A program made the translations under genes and the position numbers. 64,000 nt of DNA from Bin34 sp965219935 (GTDB taxonomy: Bacteria > Chloroflexota > Anaerolineae > Caldilineales > Caldilineaceae): contig CBDCOU010000003.1 in NCBI GenBank assembly GCA_965219935.1, forward strand, positions 2,108,001 through 2,172,000, read 5' to 3'. This document shows, in pieces, positions 27,655-36,385 of this stretch. A model generated the notes under the pieces. The model saw only the letters and a list, made by a program, of their open reading frames with translations, did not search any database and was not told the DNA's origin. Position 1 is the first letter of the stretch. Each line of letters opens with the position of its first letter.

Positions 27655-27960
27655 GTCTCAACTTCGTATGCCTGATGGCCCGCGGTATAGCCTGACGCGA
27701 CGCAGGGAACCCACTTGCACAGAGAATGCCAGTGACGGCCCGCAACCAATATCAACGAGATTGGTCCGAGACCCGGAACGGACGAAGGGACTCCAGACAA
27801 TTGGTTTCGCGCAACAGAACAAAAGGCCCCCTCGTCGTGGGTTTCATCCCGGTCCCTGTCCATCCCAATCGCCAAAACGCCGACTCGGTCCATCCAAGCC
27901 CTGCCCCAACTACGGCGGTCTCCCCTGTCGTTGCAATGGCACCTACGCTCGCAACCTAAT
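27655..27960 (+). mobile_element. Two abutting end fragments of the unassigned IS (copies 3 and 4)
   Basis: 27655-27700 reads LNFVCLMARGIA, the C-terminal end of the copy 2 transposase. The terminal repeat CCAATATCAACGAGATTGG follows (27746-27764). Beyond it, KGPLVVGFIPVPVHPN is the N-terminal part of a further copy. So a 3' end and a 5' end share one terminal repeat. Confidence 0.65.
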
Positions 27961-28235
27961 CGTCTTCGGAGCTTTCAGGCTCCAGCACTGGCGGTGAAGG
28001 GATTGCACAGTCAATGGAGGACGGCCGCGTCGCGCGGTCCTCGGTAGCCAACATTCCCGCAAGTTCGGTCTACCAAGGAGCCTCGGCGAGGCAGGACCAC
28101 ATCCACCAACAGTCGATCCAATGGCTGTCAATCCCGACTGGTGACATTAACCGGTGCACCGTTGCGCCACTGGGGGTGATATCTACAACGGCTTAGTCCT
28201 TGACCGATTAAGAACACAACATTATCATTGTGTAC

Positions 28236-28676
28236 ATGATACCTTTGTTCAATGCAGACGGCCTCCTGCTGCCAGGCGTGTACTGGACTGACTGGAACGA
28301 ATTGATGGATAGGTTCGGCCACAATCCATGGAGACAGCATCTCATGAGGGAGCTCAAGGCCGTGCTAGAGAACCTGAGGGATGCAGGTTGCCGGACCGCC
28401 TACATCGACGGAAGCTTCGTAACGCGCAAGGCCATCCCCAACGACTACGACACTTGCTGGGAAGATGCTAGTGTCGATCCAGCAATCCTCGATCCCGTCC
28501 TGCTGATCTTCGATCCGGGGAGAGCTACCCAGAAGGCCAAGGACATGGAAGAGCTCTTCCCCGCCTCGGTTACCGCCGATGCAGATGGCCTGTCGTTTCT
28601 GGAGTTCTTCCAGACAGATAGGGAGACCGGAAGAGCCAAAGGCATTGTGGCCATGGACTTGGGAGACCTCGCATGA
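28236..28676 (+). CDS. Nucleotidyltransferase-like protein, probable toxin half of a TA pair
   Basis: 146 residues, resembling the DUF6932 group. MIPLFNADGLLLPGVYWTDW is the family-like start; AYIDGSFVTRKAIPNDYDTCW resembles the Gly-Ser...Asp-x-Asp signature of minimal nucleotidyltransferases, with IDGS and NDYD supplying the candidate metal ligands. C-terminus DGLSFLEFFQTD. Overlaps the XRE gene as ATGA. ATG 28236 lacks a clear ribosome site. The toxin role is inferred from the partner. Confidence 0.65.
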   Translation: MIPLFNADGLLLPGVYWTDWNELMDRFGHNPWRQHLMRELKAVLENLRDAGCRTAYIDGSFVTRKAIPNDYDTCWEDASVDPAILDPVLLIFDPGRATQKAKDMEELFPASVTADADGLSFLEFFQTDRETGRAKGIVAMDLGDLA

Positions 28677-29113
28677 TCAAGAATGAGCGGCAGTATCGGA
28701 TCACGAAGAATCAGGTGGATCGCTTCTCGCGGACCCTCGCCAATCTCAGACGGCAACCCACGAAGACCAAGGATATGCATCCCCTCATCGCCAAAGCGCA
28801 GGAGGACGCGCTCCAGAACCAGTTGACGGACCTCAAGGAGCAGTTGCAAGAGTACGAAGCCCTAAAAGCCGGCCGCTTTGATTTGGACGCACTGAACGCG
28901 GTTGCCGAACTTCCGACCGTTCTAATCAAGGCGCGCATCGCACAGGGCCTGAGGCAGAAGGATCTGGCGGAGCGGCTCGGCCTGAAGGAGCAACAGATAC
29001 AGCGGTACGAGGCGACCGACTATGCGACTGCAAGCCTCATGCGGATCAAGGAGGTTGCAAACGTCTTGGGAGAAAAGGCATACCAGTCTCCTCGAACCAC
29101 CGGTTCTCACTGA
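28673..29113 (+). CDS. XRE-family antitoxin-like regulator
   Basis: 146 residues. The N-terminal half is a charged coiled coil (AQEDALQNQLTDLKEQLQEYE). The C-terminal half is a Cro/C1 helix-turn-helix: LIKARIAQGLRQKDLAERLG, then KEQQIQRYEATDYATASLMRI. Coupled to the nucleotidyltransferase-like gene by ATGA, so it probably binds and represses its own promoter and neutralises the partner. Confidence 0.8.
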   Translation: MIKNERQYRITKNQVDRFSRTLANLRRQPTKTKDMHPLIAKAQEDALQNQLTDLKEQLQEYEALKAGRFDLDALNAVAELPTVLIKARIAQGLRQKDLAERLGLKEQQIQRYEATDYATASLMRIKEVANVLGEKAYQSPRTTGSH

Positions 29114-29126
29114 TCATGACTCGGGA

Positions 29127-29199
29127 CATTTGAAGCCCTGGTAGACACCCCCTGAATGAAGATGTGCTAGCCGAAGCAGAAAACCAGAATCACCGGCAG
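29127..29199 (-). pseudogene. Shard of an ABC permease 3' end
   Basis: About 70 bases resemble 20822-20895, the end of the MalG-type gene (complement of ...VVYQGFK and upstream codons), with several changes. No other permease sequence is attached. Confidence 0.6.
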
Positions 29200-29219
29200 T
29201 TCAAGTCAGACGATGGTCA

Positions 29220-29324
29220 CTACCGACGACAGCCACGGTAGCAGTGGTGGATAACGACGATACACCTTCGCAGACTACTGTAACTATCTCCATCAAGGAT
29301 GTGCCTGACAACCCCGGAACTTAG
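29220..29324 (+). pseudogene. Shard of a Calx-beta-like surface protein
   Basis: A frame ending at TAG 29322 reads TVAVVDNDDTPSQTTVTISI, then KDVPDNPGT. The DNDDTP turn is typical of Calx-beta repeats in large secreted proteins. Only ~35 codons remain. Confidence 0.4.
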
Positions 29325-29549
29325 GGCTGCGTCAGGTTACCCCTTCACCTTGCACACTACCGTACCCATCCCCACGCTCATTGCAACAGGCCTCTCTTCC
29401 TCACATGCGTTGGTTGGTGCAGGAAAGTAGGATCCGGTCGTCAATCAAAACCCGGAGTGGGTCAAGCCGTTGCCCTGCCCAACGTGTTCAGGGTTCGGAG
29501 GCAATTGGTCGCCTGACTTGAGGAAATTGTCAAGAAGCTCGCTGACTGG

Positions 29550-29720
29550 TCCGGCTTCATCGATTCATCGACCTGTTCTGGCCTGATGTGCTGTTGGTGG
29601 AACAGAAGAGTGCCGGTTACGGCTTGACCAAGACCTATGACCAAGTCGGCGACTACTTCGATGCCCTTCCAGATACCGACCTGCTGGCCCTGCGCGTAGG
29701 AGCATCTTTGTCTGGAGAGT
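29550..29720 (+). pseudogene. Shard of an MmeI-like restriction-methylation protein
   Basis: FIDLFWPDVLLVEQKSAGYG, then LTKTYDQVGDYFDALPDTDL matches the N-terminal nuclease region of MmeI-type fused endonuclease-methylases, where E and K of VEQKS are the catalytic residues. Flanks are unrelated and there is no start. Confidence 0.6.
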
Positions 29721-29799
29721 ACGCCGCTAGCTGCGACCACACATCTAGACCCAACTGGGCTGTCTGCAAACTGAACTGAAGGCTTTGAACTGGGAACTC

Positions 29800-29965
29800 C
29801 AGGACCGACTGCACAACCATCCGGCTTGTTCAAGTTGCTGCGCAGCGTGCCTAGCAAAGGGCCAGTCGTGGCCGCCATGTATAAGCTGTTCCTCATCCTG
29901 AACGCGGTGATCTGAGACTAGGTCCCTCGGCAACCGGACACGGTGTCTGTGGCCATCAACGCTTG
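29800..29965 (+). pseudogene. IS110 transposase C-terminal shard
   Basis: VVAAMYKLFLILNAVI, two stops, then VPRQP is the end of an IS110 transposase. AACACAG near 29975 resembles the element ends elsewhere. Confidence 0.6.
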
Positions 29966-30070
29966 ACCTTAACACAGTTACTAAACCGTTACTTCATATT
30001 TGTCCAAGTTTTGCCCTATCTGTGGGACTTCTTCGATGTGAATATTCAGTGAAGGAAAGCAACCAAATAG

Positions 30071-30400
30071 TTACAATAAGTCAGTCTTCTTGAATCCAGC
30101 ACTTTCCAAGGTTTGCGTTACCAATTGTCTATTTGCGTCAGGAAGGAAATATTGCCGACTTGAGCCACCACCAAACGATCCTAGATCATTCCAACTTTCT
30201 TCTTCCTTGACTCGATTGAGAAGAGATAACACATACTTAACAGTATCCATTGGCCCTTTGATTCTGAAACCTGCATTTAACAGCGCAGACTCCATCTGAA
30301 TATAGTTCGCGTTTGGTAGATGATAATATTGTGGATCTTCTGTTGTTTCTGTGGCCCTGCTGACAACAACATACGCCGTGATGATATCTCTGTTTTGCAT
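30071..30400 (-). CDS. Small hypothetical protein with two internal repeats
   Basis: 109 residues, AT-rich relative to neighbours. QYYHLPNANYIQMESALLNAGFRIK and QYFLPDANRQLVTQTLESAGFKK are two copies of one ~25-residue unit, each a strand-turn-helix ending AGFxxK. ATG 30400 has GGAG upstream; a GTG 12 bases earlier is possible. No family or partner recognised. Probably acquired by transfer. Confidence 0.6.
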   Translation of the reverse strand: MQNRDIITAYVVVSRATETTEDPQYYHLPNANYIQMESALLNAGFRIKGPMDTVKYVLSLLNRVKEEESWNDLGSFGGGSSRQYFLPDANRQLVTQTLESAGFKKTDLL

Positions 30401-30513
30401 TTCTATCTCCACCTATCGATCGAACATGAGGGTGAGCCAGTTTACCATAATCCAGTAACTGTTCAGCACTGTATTGGAAGTCAAACTTCGTTGGGCGCAG
30501 TTGCAGGGCCCGT

Positions 30514-30600
30514 ATGTCCGGCTACCGGACGCGCCGCTGGGTGGTGGAGCACACCCACTCGTGTCTCAACCGCTTCCGGCGTATGCGGTGTGGATGGAAC
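30514..30600 (+). pseudogene. IS5-type transposase C-terminal shard
   Basis: A frame reading RRWVVEHTHSCLNRFRRMR is the conserved end of IS427-like IS5 transposases (normally RWVVERTHSWLNRFRR). Nothing upstream remains. A sequence similar to the IS66 left end (AGTAACTGTTCAG) lies at about 30453. Confidence 0.6.
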
Positions 30601-30899
30601 CACAGGTTCACCCATCGACACTTGCCATCAAGGACCGACCAGAGACGGAAGAAATGAGCACCCTCTGTCGGCAGCTGGACTTACAAAATTGGGTGCCCCA
30701 ATACCGCGCCTATTTGACTAACAGGAGAACTCCGGTTTACCATACGGCAATGCGGACGTGCAGAAAAAAGGCAGATGAAGCGGGACAAGAACGCTGCTGG
30801 ACCAGAGCTCCGTGAGGATGTGAGTCCTGCTAATCGAACATGCTGCCCACAGTCCGTGACATTCTGATTGCCAGCTCTCGGATACTAGGAGGCTATCCT

Positions 30900-32000
30900 A
30901 TGTTGCCAGTCTTGACGAAACCGGACGATGCCCTGACCGTGGCAGCCTACCTGCGCACGAAGGTCACAGGTGCCACCCTTCAAGATGCCAAGGCCACGCT
31001 TGAGGGCCGGGTGTTGGATTCTCGGAAGATCCGCGCTTACGAGGCATGGGGGATTGTGACGAAGGAGGCAGAGGTACTCCGCTTGACGACACGAGGTCAG
31101 CAACTTGCCCGAGCCTCGGCTGACAATCGATACCGTGTGTTCGCCGAGATCATCTTGGAGATCCGTGCCTACCGGATAGCAGCCGAATGGATGCACCATG
31201 GAACGATGGATATGGTCACGCAGACCGAGTTGGCAACGCACTGGTTCGACCACATTCAGGGTGATCTGGGGACGACAAAAGAGCAGTCAATACGCAACCA
31301 GGCGAATTGTTTCCTGGAGTTGGCCGAAGCTGCTGGGCTGGGTACCTATTTCATCGGGCGTCGTGGTCAACCCACGCGTCTTGAGGTCGATCGGAATGCA
31401 CTCGCTCAACTGTTCACAGGAGCCGAACTATCAGAAGGGGTGCCCAAGCTAGATGAGCCGGAAACAGGCACAGAGGTTGAAGAGGAGGGAGGTGCTTCGG
31501 ATACCCAGACCCATTCAGAAGAACAGCATCCCACGGGAACAGAGTTCGACGAGGAACCGGGCACGGCATCATCCCCAGCGATCCGCGTTTTCATATCACA
31601 CGGACCTAACGTGGAAATCGTGGATCAGATAAAGACGATGTTGGATCTGAGCGACTTGCAGTATGAGGTGGTAGTCGAGCAGGAATCCACCGCGATACCC
31701 GTCCCACAAAAGGTGTTTGACGCCATGCGACGGTGCGATGCTGCTGTAATGTGTGTCACTGCAGATTCGGAGGCCGAGCGCGAGGACGGATCTTACGAGA
31801 TCAACCCCAACGTACTGATCGAAATTGGCGCAGCCTTCGTCCTTTATGACAAGCGAGTAGCGCTGGTTTGGGATCGCAGGATCCCCATCCCCTCTAATCT
31901 TCAGGGGATTTACAGGTGTGAATTCAAGGGTAATGAACTGTCGTGGTCGGCGGGAATGAAACTGATGAAAGCGGTCAACAAATTCAAAGGCTTGAGGTAG
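30900..32000 (+). CDS. Winged-helix / TIR-like (PF10137-type) effector
   Basis: 366 residues. N-terminal ~170 residues are a winged-helix-like module (LRTKVTGATLQDAKATL, RAYEAWGIVT, RLTTRGQQLA). Residues ~180-226 are an acidic linker. The C-terminal ~140 residues are the TIR-like domain of Cap12/Pycsar-type effectors: RVFISHGPN, VVVEQESTAIPVPQKVFDAMRRC pattern, AAVMCVTAD, and NPNVLIEIGAAFV with the candidate catalytic Glu near 308. In this family TIR domains degrade NAD+ to stop phage growth. ATG 30900 has AGGAGG seven bases upstream. No cyclase partner is adjacent, so it may sense its trigger itself. Confidence 0.8.
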   Translation: MLPVLTKPDDALTVAAYLRTKVTGATLQDAKATLEGRVLDSRKIRAYEAWGIVTKEAEVLRLTTRGQQLARASADNRYRVFAEIILEIRAYRIAAEWMHHGTMDMVTQTELATHWFDHIQGDLGTTKEQSIRNQANCFLELAEAAGLGTYFIGRRGQPTRLEVDRNALAQLFTGAELSEGVPKLDEPETGTEVEEEGGASDTQTHSEEQHPTGTEFDEEPGTASSPAIRVFISHGPNVEIVDQIKTMLDLSDLQYEVVVEQESTAIPVPQKVFDAMRRCDAAVMCVTADSEAEREDGSYEINPNVLIEIGAAFVLYDKRVALVWDRRIPIPSNLQGIYRCEFKGNELSWSAGMKLMKAVNKFKGLR

Positions 32001-32129
32001 CGACAGCCATTGACAAGGTTGGTCGTTTGCGCGCTCTGCCGACTGGGGATCCACCTAATCTGCGACAGGCCAACAACTTCATGTCTACGCCCCATGTCCG
32101 TAGTGGACCGAGCGTATGAGGTGGCGCAC

Positions 32130-33478
32130 CTAGCAGGCTGCGGAAAAACGCGGCCGGCTAGAATCGGGGCATCCAGGAACGGAGGTACTCCCCGATGCGC
32201 GGTCGTCCCAACCCCCAACGCAGCATGCTGGCGATCGTGGACCTGGAGGAACGGGTGCCCCGGGACCATCCGCTGCGGCGAATCAAGGAAGTGGCCGACG
32301 CGGCCCTGGAACGGCTGTTGCCGGAGTTCGACCGCATGTACGCCCGCGTGGGCCGGGCCTCGGTCCCGCCCGAGCGGTTGTTGAAGGCTTCCCTGCTGAT
32401 TGCCCTGTACTCGGTGCGCAGCGAGCGCGCCTTCTGCGAGGAGTTGGAGTACAACCTGCTCTACCGCTGGTTCCTGGACATGGACCTGATGGAACGCAGC
32501 TTCGATGCCACGGTCTTCACCAAGAACCGACAGCGGCTGATGGACCACGACGTGGGCCGGGCCCTGTTCGACGAGGTGGTGTGGGCGGCCGACGGGGAGG
32601 GGCTGCTGTCGGACGAGCACTTCAGCGTGGACGAGACCCTGATCGAGGCCGCAGCCAGCCTCAAGAGCTTCCGGTCCAAGGACGGTCCGCCACCGTCGGA
32701 CGACGACGATCCCGGCAATCCATCGGTGGACTTCCGAGGCGAGCGCCGGCGCAACGAGACCCACGCCAGCACCACGGATCCCGAGGCGCGCCTGCTGCGC
32801 AAGGGGCCGGGCAAGGAAGCCAAGCTGGCCTTTCTGGGCCACGCGCTGATGGAGAACCGGAATGGCCTGCTGATGGACTTCACGATCAGCCAGGCCACCG
32901 GCACGGCGGAGCGGGATGCGGTGCCGGAACTCCTGGACGGGCTGCGGGCACGGGGCTACCGCCCGCGCACGCTGGGAGCCGACCGCGGCTACGACACGAA
33001 GGACTGCGTCAAGGACATCTGTGGGAAGCGGGTGACCCCGCATGTGGCCCGGAAGAAGAAACACTCGGCCATCGACGGACGCACCACGCGCCATGCCGGC
33101 TACGCGGTGAGCCTGCGCATCCGCAAGCGGGTGGAGGAGGTCTTTGGTTGGATGAAGACCGTGGGCGGCTTGCGGCGCACCCGTTTCCGGGGCGTGGCCC
33201 GTACCGGGCTGGCCGGTTACCTGGTGGCCACCGCCTACAACCTTGTGCGCTTGGCCAGCCTCATGCCCGCGCCGGAAGCCGGACCCGCGCCGCCCGGGTG
33301 ACCTACAGAGGGCTCTGCGCGCCCCAATGGGGCCCACGGGGCCTGCGGGACCTGCGCATCCCGCGCTGGGGGGCCACATTTTGGGTTTCCAGGGCCCAAC
33401 GAACTCCCCAAGCCTTGATTCCGAACGCGATCGCGGTTGCCGATTTCATCCAAATCCGATTCTTCCGCAGCCTGCTAG
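32130..33478 (+). mobile_element. Intact IS5-family element with CTAG target duplication
   Basis: Perfect inverted repeats CAGGCTGCGGAA at both ends (32134 and, complement, to 33474), each flanked by CTAG (32130-32133 and 33475-33478). CTAG is a YTAR target as used by the IS427 subgroup of IS5. The single transposase gene is uninterrupted, so this may be the youngest insertion in the window. Confidence 0.9.
32195..33301 (+). CDS. IS5-family transposase (DUF772 / DDE_Tnp_1)
   Basis: 368 residues. N-terminal DUF772 (DHPLRRIKEVADAALERL through RAFCEELEYNLLYRWFLDMD). DDE triad candidates: Asp in FSVDETLIEAAA, Asp in TLGADRGYDTKD, Glu in KRVEEVFGWMKTVGG. GGAGG lies upstream of ATG 32195. A truncated relative is at 17744-18346. 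Confidence 0.95.
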   Translation: MRGRPNPQRSMLAIVDLEERVPRDHPLRRIKEVADAALERLLPEFDRMYARVGRASVPPERLLKASLLIALYSVRSERAFCEELEYNLLYRWFLDMDLMERSFDATVFTKNRQRLMDHDVGRALFDEVVWAADGEGLLSDEHFSVDETLIEAAASLKSFRSKDGPPPSDDDDPGNPSVDFRGERRRNETHASTTDPEARLLRKGPGKEAKLAFLGHALMENRNGLLMDFTISQATGTAERDAVPELLDGLRARGYRPRTLGADRGYDTKDCVKDICGKRVTPHVARKKKHSAIDGRTTRHAGYAVSLRIRKRVEEVFGWMKTVGGLRRTRFRGVARTGLAGYLVATAYNLVRLASLMPAPEAGPAPPG

Positions 33479-33929
33479 CTGGTAAGGGGTTTGGAACCGG
33501 ATTGGGTACCGAGCCGTTGAAACCTCTTGGCAACCTGTGAACTTTGACTGATTCCCGAGGTGCTGCCATTCGAAATTATCAACTTGGTGGCGCGTTGGAA
33601 GCGTCCCAAGCGATACTGCGATGAACTCGGTCATAAGGAAGCAGCCGTGTATGCCGGCCAACGGCACATCTCAAAGACGCTTGGGACTCGGGTAGGTAAT
33701 TCATTCCAAGCCAGACGGAGAGCTGATCACCTTAGTCAAGGATCGGGACAACCCTCGGGTGTCGAGCGAACGAGGTCTGCTGTGCCTGTACGAGCAGAAT
33801 GTCATCATTCTTCAGCAGAGCCTGCACGCCGGGGCCACGGGTTGTCTAGAGCATGGTTGGGAGATGGTCTCCCGACACGGTAAGGCCCCAGCGCTGTACC
33901 TGACCAGTGATGTGGGGAACTCCTCAAAT
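33479..33929. other. Gene-poor stretch after IS5
   Basis: About 450 bases. One frame gives ELITLVKDRDNPRVSSERGL, then LCLYEQNVIILQQS, which looks protein-like but is short and unplaced. No RNA or repeat recognised. Confidence 0.35.
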
Positions 33930-34160
33930 TCAGATCGGGCGAAAGGGAAAATCTTGCACGTCGGGCCGACGGGTGTACACGTCCTGGGCCACTGTGCGGA
34001 CCAGATTCCACGCCTCAGTCTCTTGCACCCGGTCAGGTTCAACACCGATCACCGCCAAGTCGAGGGCGGACCAAGGGTGCCAAGTTCCCACCGCCCGGCT
34101 ACCGAAAAGCATGACTTCCGCGTCCGGTAGTTGATCTTGAAGCGCCCGCGCCACCACCAA
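33930..34160 (-). pseudogene. Minimal nucleotidyltransferase (MNT) remnant
   Basis: 76 residues with VMLFGSRAVGTWHPWSALDL. The GSRAxG box is kept but the expected SDxD has become SALD, losing the first catalytic Asp. The C-terminal strand and partner HEPN gene are missing, and the only start is TTG. Confidence 0.6.
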
Positions 34161-34268
34161 GGCCCGCGGCTCGGGTTATCCCGTCCCTGCACCCTCCGCC
34201 ATTGCGTCCAGTGATTGCAGCGGCCCATCAACCACAGCCATGTTCCGACTCCTTGTGCTGTGAGAATG

Positions 34269-34505
34269 TCACTCCATGGAAGGAATGATGCTTCTGGACC
34301 ACGTGTAGGCTTCGGTGTAGCCCTTGTCCACCGCCACCATGGCCTGACCGCAGGGACGCGTGCTGCAGACCTGTTCCTCGTCCACGGCATGGTGGATTTC
34401 CACTTGGCCGTTGTCCTGTGCAGGAGGTTGCGAAGAGTGCCGGAAAGCAGATGTGTGGCCTTGAGCGGGATGGTGATGCACCGGCTGCGCTTCAAACTCA
34501 CTCAT
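34269..34505 (-). pseudogene. TnpB shard
   Basis: VEIHHAVDEEQVCSTRPCGQ, then AMVAVDKGYTEAYTWS matches the RuvC-I region of TnpB proteins (VxVDKGYTE, with catalytic Asp). Only ~75 codons remain and both sides are unrelated. 34161-34268 and 34506-34695 show nothing else certain. Confidence 0.5.
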
Positions 34506-34695
34506 CTGCCCTGGGATCGGGTTGTTTCAGGCATAGTAGGAGAGATCAGGACACGCGAAACGACGAGTCCACGCAAGTCCCCGAGCATGACTGGAGGCGA
34601 TGGCAGTCCCCTCCGGTTTAGTAAGCTGCCGGTTGCGTGCTCCCCGTCCGACACACCGAAGGTCCTGAGGTGGGATTGTTGTTTGTGATTGCCCC

Positions 34696-35331
34696 ATGAA
34701 TGGTGAATCTCCGGCCAAGCGTGCCATCGCCTTTGTGGACGGCCAGAACCTGTTTCACGCTGCCCGCGAAGCGTTCGGCTATGACGAACCCAACTACGAC
34801 GTTGGGGCCCTTGCCAGGCAAGTGTGCAGGAGCCAGGGATGGCAGCTGACCGAGGTGCGCTTCTACACCGGGATTCCCGATGCCTGCAACAACCCCAGAT
34901 GGCATTTCTTCTGGACGCGCAAGCTCGCGGCCATGGGACGACAGGGGATCATCGTGTATGGCAGGCCACTTCGGTACCAAGACCGCAGGGTAACTCTGCC
35001 CGATGGCACCCAACACTCTGCTCGGATAGGAGAGGAGAAGGGGGTCGACGTGCGGATCGCGCTTGACGTGACGGCACTTGCTCATCGTCGCGCATACGAC
35101 GTGGCCCTTGTCATGAGCCAGGATCAGGATCTTCTGGAGGTTGCCGAGGAGATTCGAACCATTGCACGGGAACAGCGAAGGTGGATCACGATCGCCTGTG
35201 CCTTTCCGCAGAGTCCTGACAGTTGGAACCGCAGGGGCATTGACAAGACCGACTGGATCACGATTGACCGAGAGCTCTACGACCAGTGCCTTGACCTCCG
35301 AGACTACCACCAGGAACTCGAGAGGCCGTAG
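34696..35331 (+). CDS. NYN-domain (LabA/DUF88-like) protein
   Basis: 211 residues. AIAFVDGQNLFHAAREAFG carries the first Asp; EEKGVDVRIALDVTALA the central acidic cluster; VALVMSQDQDLLEVAEEI the third. Together these form a PIN-like metal centre, so RNase activity is expected. C-terminus WNRRGIDKTDWITIDRELYD is typical for this subgroup. It stands alone, high GC, between shards of TnpB and an ABC permease. Confidence 0.88.
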   Translation: MNGESPAKRAIAFVDGQNLFHAAREAFGYDEPNYDVGALARQVCRSQGWQLTEVRFYTGIPDACNNPRWHFFWTRKLAAMGRQGIIVYGRPLRYQDRRVTLPDGTQHSARIGEEKGVDVRIALDVTALAHRRAYDVALVMSQDQDLLEVAEEIRTIAREQRRWITIACAFPQSPDSWNRRGIDKTDWITIDRELYDQCLDLRDYHQELERP

Positions 35332-35617
35332 GCTTACCACACGACGCAAGTCTGTTTGAAACAGCTCCCAAGGTCCGCCCGGCTTGCATCGGCAAGAAGC
35401 AACAAATCCAGCCAGGCCCCCTGACTGCGATGGCGGAAGCCATGCATGGATACAGGGGCCGCGTCGGCAGTAGCGACCTCGTGTTGCCACAAGGCCCCAC
35501 TCGACTTGGTGCTGGTGCGGCGAGAACAATCCCGCGCCACAGGATGGCCACGAATCCCGGCACCGGGATGAGTTTCACACCGCTCCGTCGCCGACCAGTC
35601 GGGGCGGCACGCCGGCG

Positions 35618-35845
35618 TCAGCTGCGCTGGATTGCGCCGCGGCGGTGCCGGAAGATTTTGACGCCGCGCCAGACAGCGGCTACCAACAACGCCAGTGACG
35701 CCAAGTTGAGGATCCACATGGCAATGCCCAGTGCTGCGCCCTGCCACGGGTTCATTTCCAGCACTTGCAGTCCAAGGAAAAGCAGAAAGCTCGCCAGCAG
35801 GGAGCAACCCACGAATCCCAACAGCAGCAGTAGAACCGATCTCAT
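35618..35845 (-). CDS. Small membrane protein with two predicted helices
   Basis: 75 residues: MRSVLLLLLGFVGCSLLASF (helix 1), GLQVLEMNPW loop, ALGIAMWILNLASLALLVAA (helix 2), Arg-rich tail. GGAGGAGG lies just upstream of ATG 35845, so the longer frame (start 35914) is not used. No family recognised; 35332-35617 contains no other gene. Confidence 0.6.
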   Translation of the reverse strand: MRSVLLLLLGFVGCSLLASFLLFLGLQVLEMNPWQGAALGIAMWILNLASLALLVAAVWRGVKIFRHRRGAIQRS

Positions 35846-35960
35846 GACACCTCCTCCGTAATCGAAGCATCCACTACGGGTTGATTGCATCACCCGTTGG
35901 AGACGCGGGGGCAATGAACAATCCTATTCCGACAGCAGGAAGCCGGAGCCTGAAAGTGCC

Positions 35961-36288
35961 CCCATCAACGGCTCCAATGAATTCGGCATCGACTGGCACA
36001 TCGTCATGCCGCTGGCCAAACTCGCCTTGGCCACGATGGCGGTATTCACCTTCATCAACAGCTGGAACGACTTCATCGGCCCCCTGCTGTACCTGTCACG
36101 GGATCCGACCAAGTACACGGTGGCCCTGGGCTTGGCCCTGTTCCAACAGACTTTCATTGGGCGTACCTGCTGGGACCTGGTGATGGCGGGTTCCACACTC
36201 ATGATCCTCCCGGTGATTCCGGTGTTCTTCATGGCGCAGCACTTCTTCATCCAAGGCATCGCCGTGTCCGGCATCAAGGGCTGGGTGC
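35961..36288 (+). pseudogene. 5'-deleted MalG-type permease fragment
   Basis: NGSNEFGIDWHIVMPLAKLA is the second half of an EAA motif; FTFINSWNDFIGPLLYLSRD and MAQHFFIQGIAVSGIKG follow to the natural C-terminus. The first ~190 residues are gone and the stop has become TGG, letting the frame run on into unrelated sequence. A different permease from the one at 20825. Confidence 0.85.
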
Positions 36289-36298
36289 CGCAGCCGGA

Positions 36299-36385
36299 AC
36301 ATGACGACCATTCATGTGGAAACAGACACCGTGACACCGGTTCGACGAATGACATTCACCCTCGCAGACTGAACCCGAACCGGAA
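36299..36385 (+). repeat. Repeated 23-codon micro-frame, copy 1
   Basis: MTTIHVETDTVTPVRRMTFT-LAD and stop, plus flanking bases, are repeated with ~90% identity at 44172-44260 (MTTIHVGTGAVTPIRRMIFT-LAD). Copy 1 lies directly after the permease fragment and antisense to the extended BrnA tail. Confidence 0.75.

Noticed and set aside
33930..34505. MNT-HEPN module
   Set aside because: The nucleotidyltransferase remnant has lost its first catalytic Asp and no HEPN partner adjoins; the neighbouring frame is a TnpB shard.
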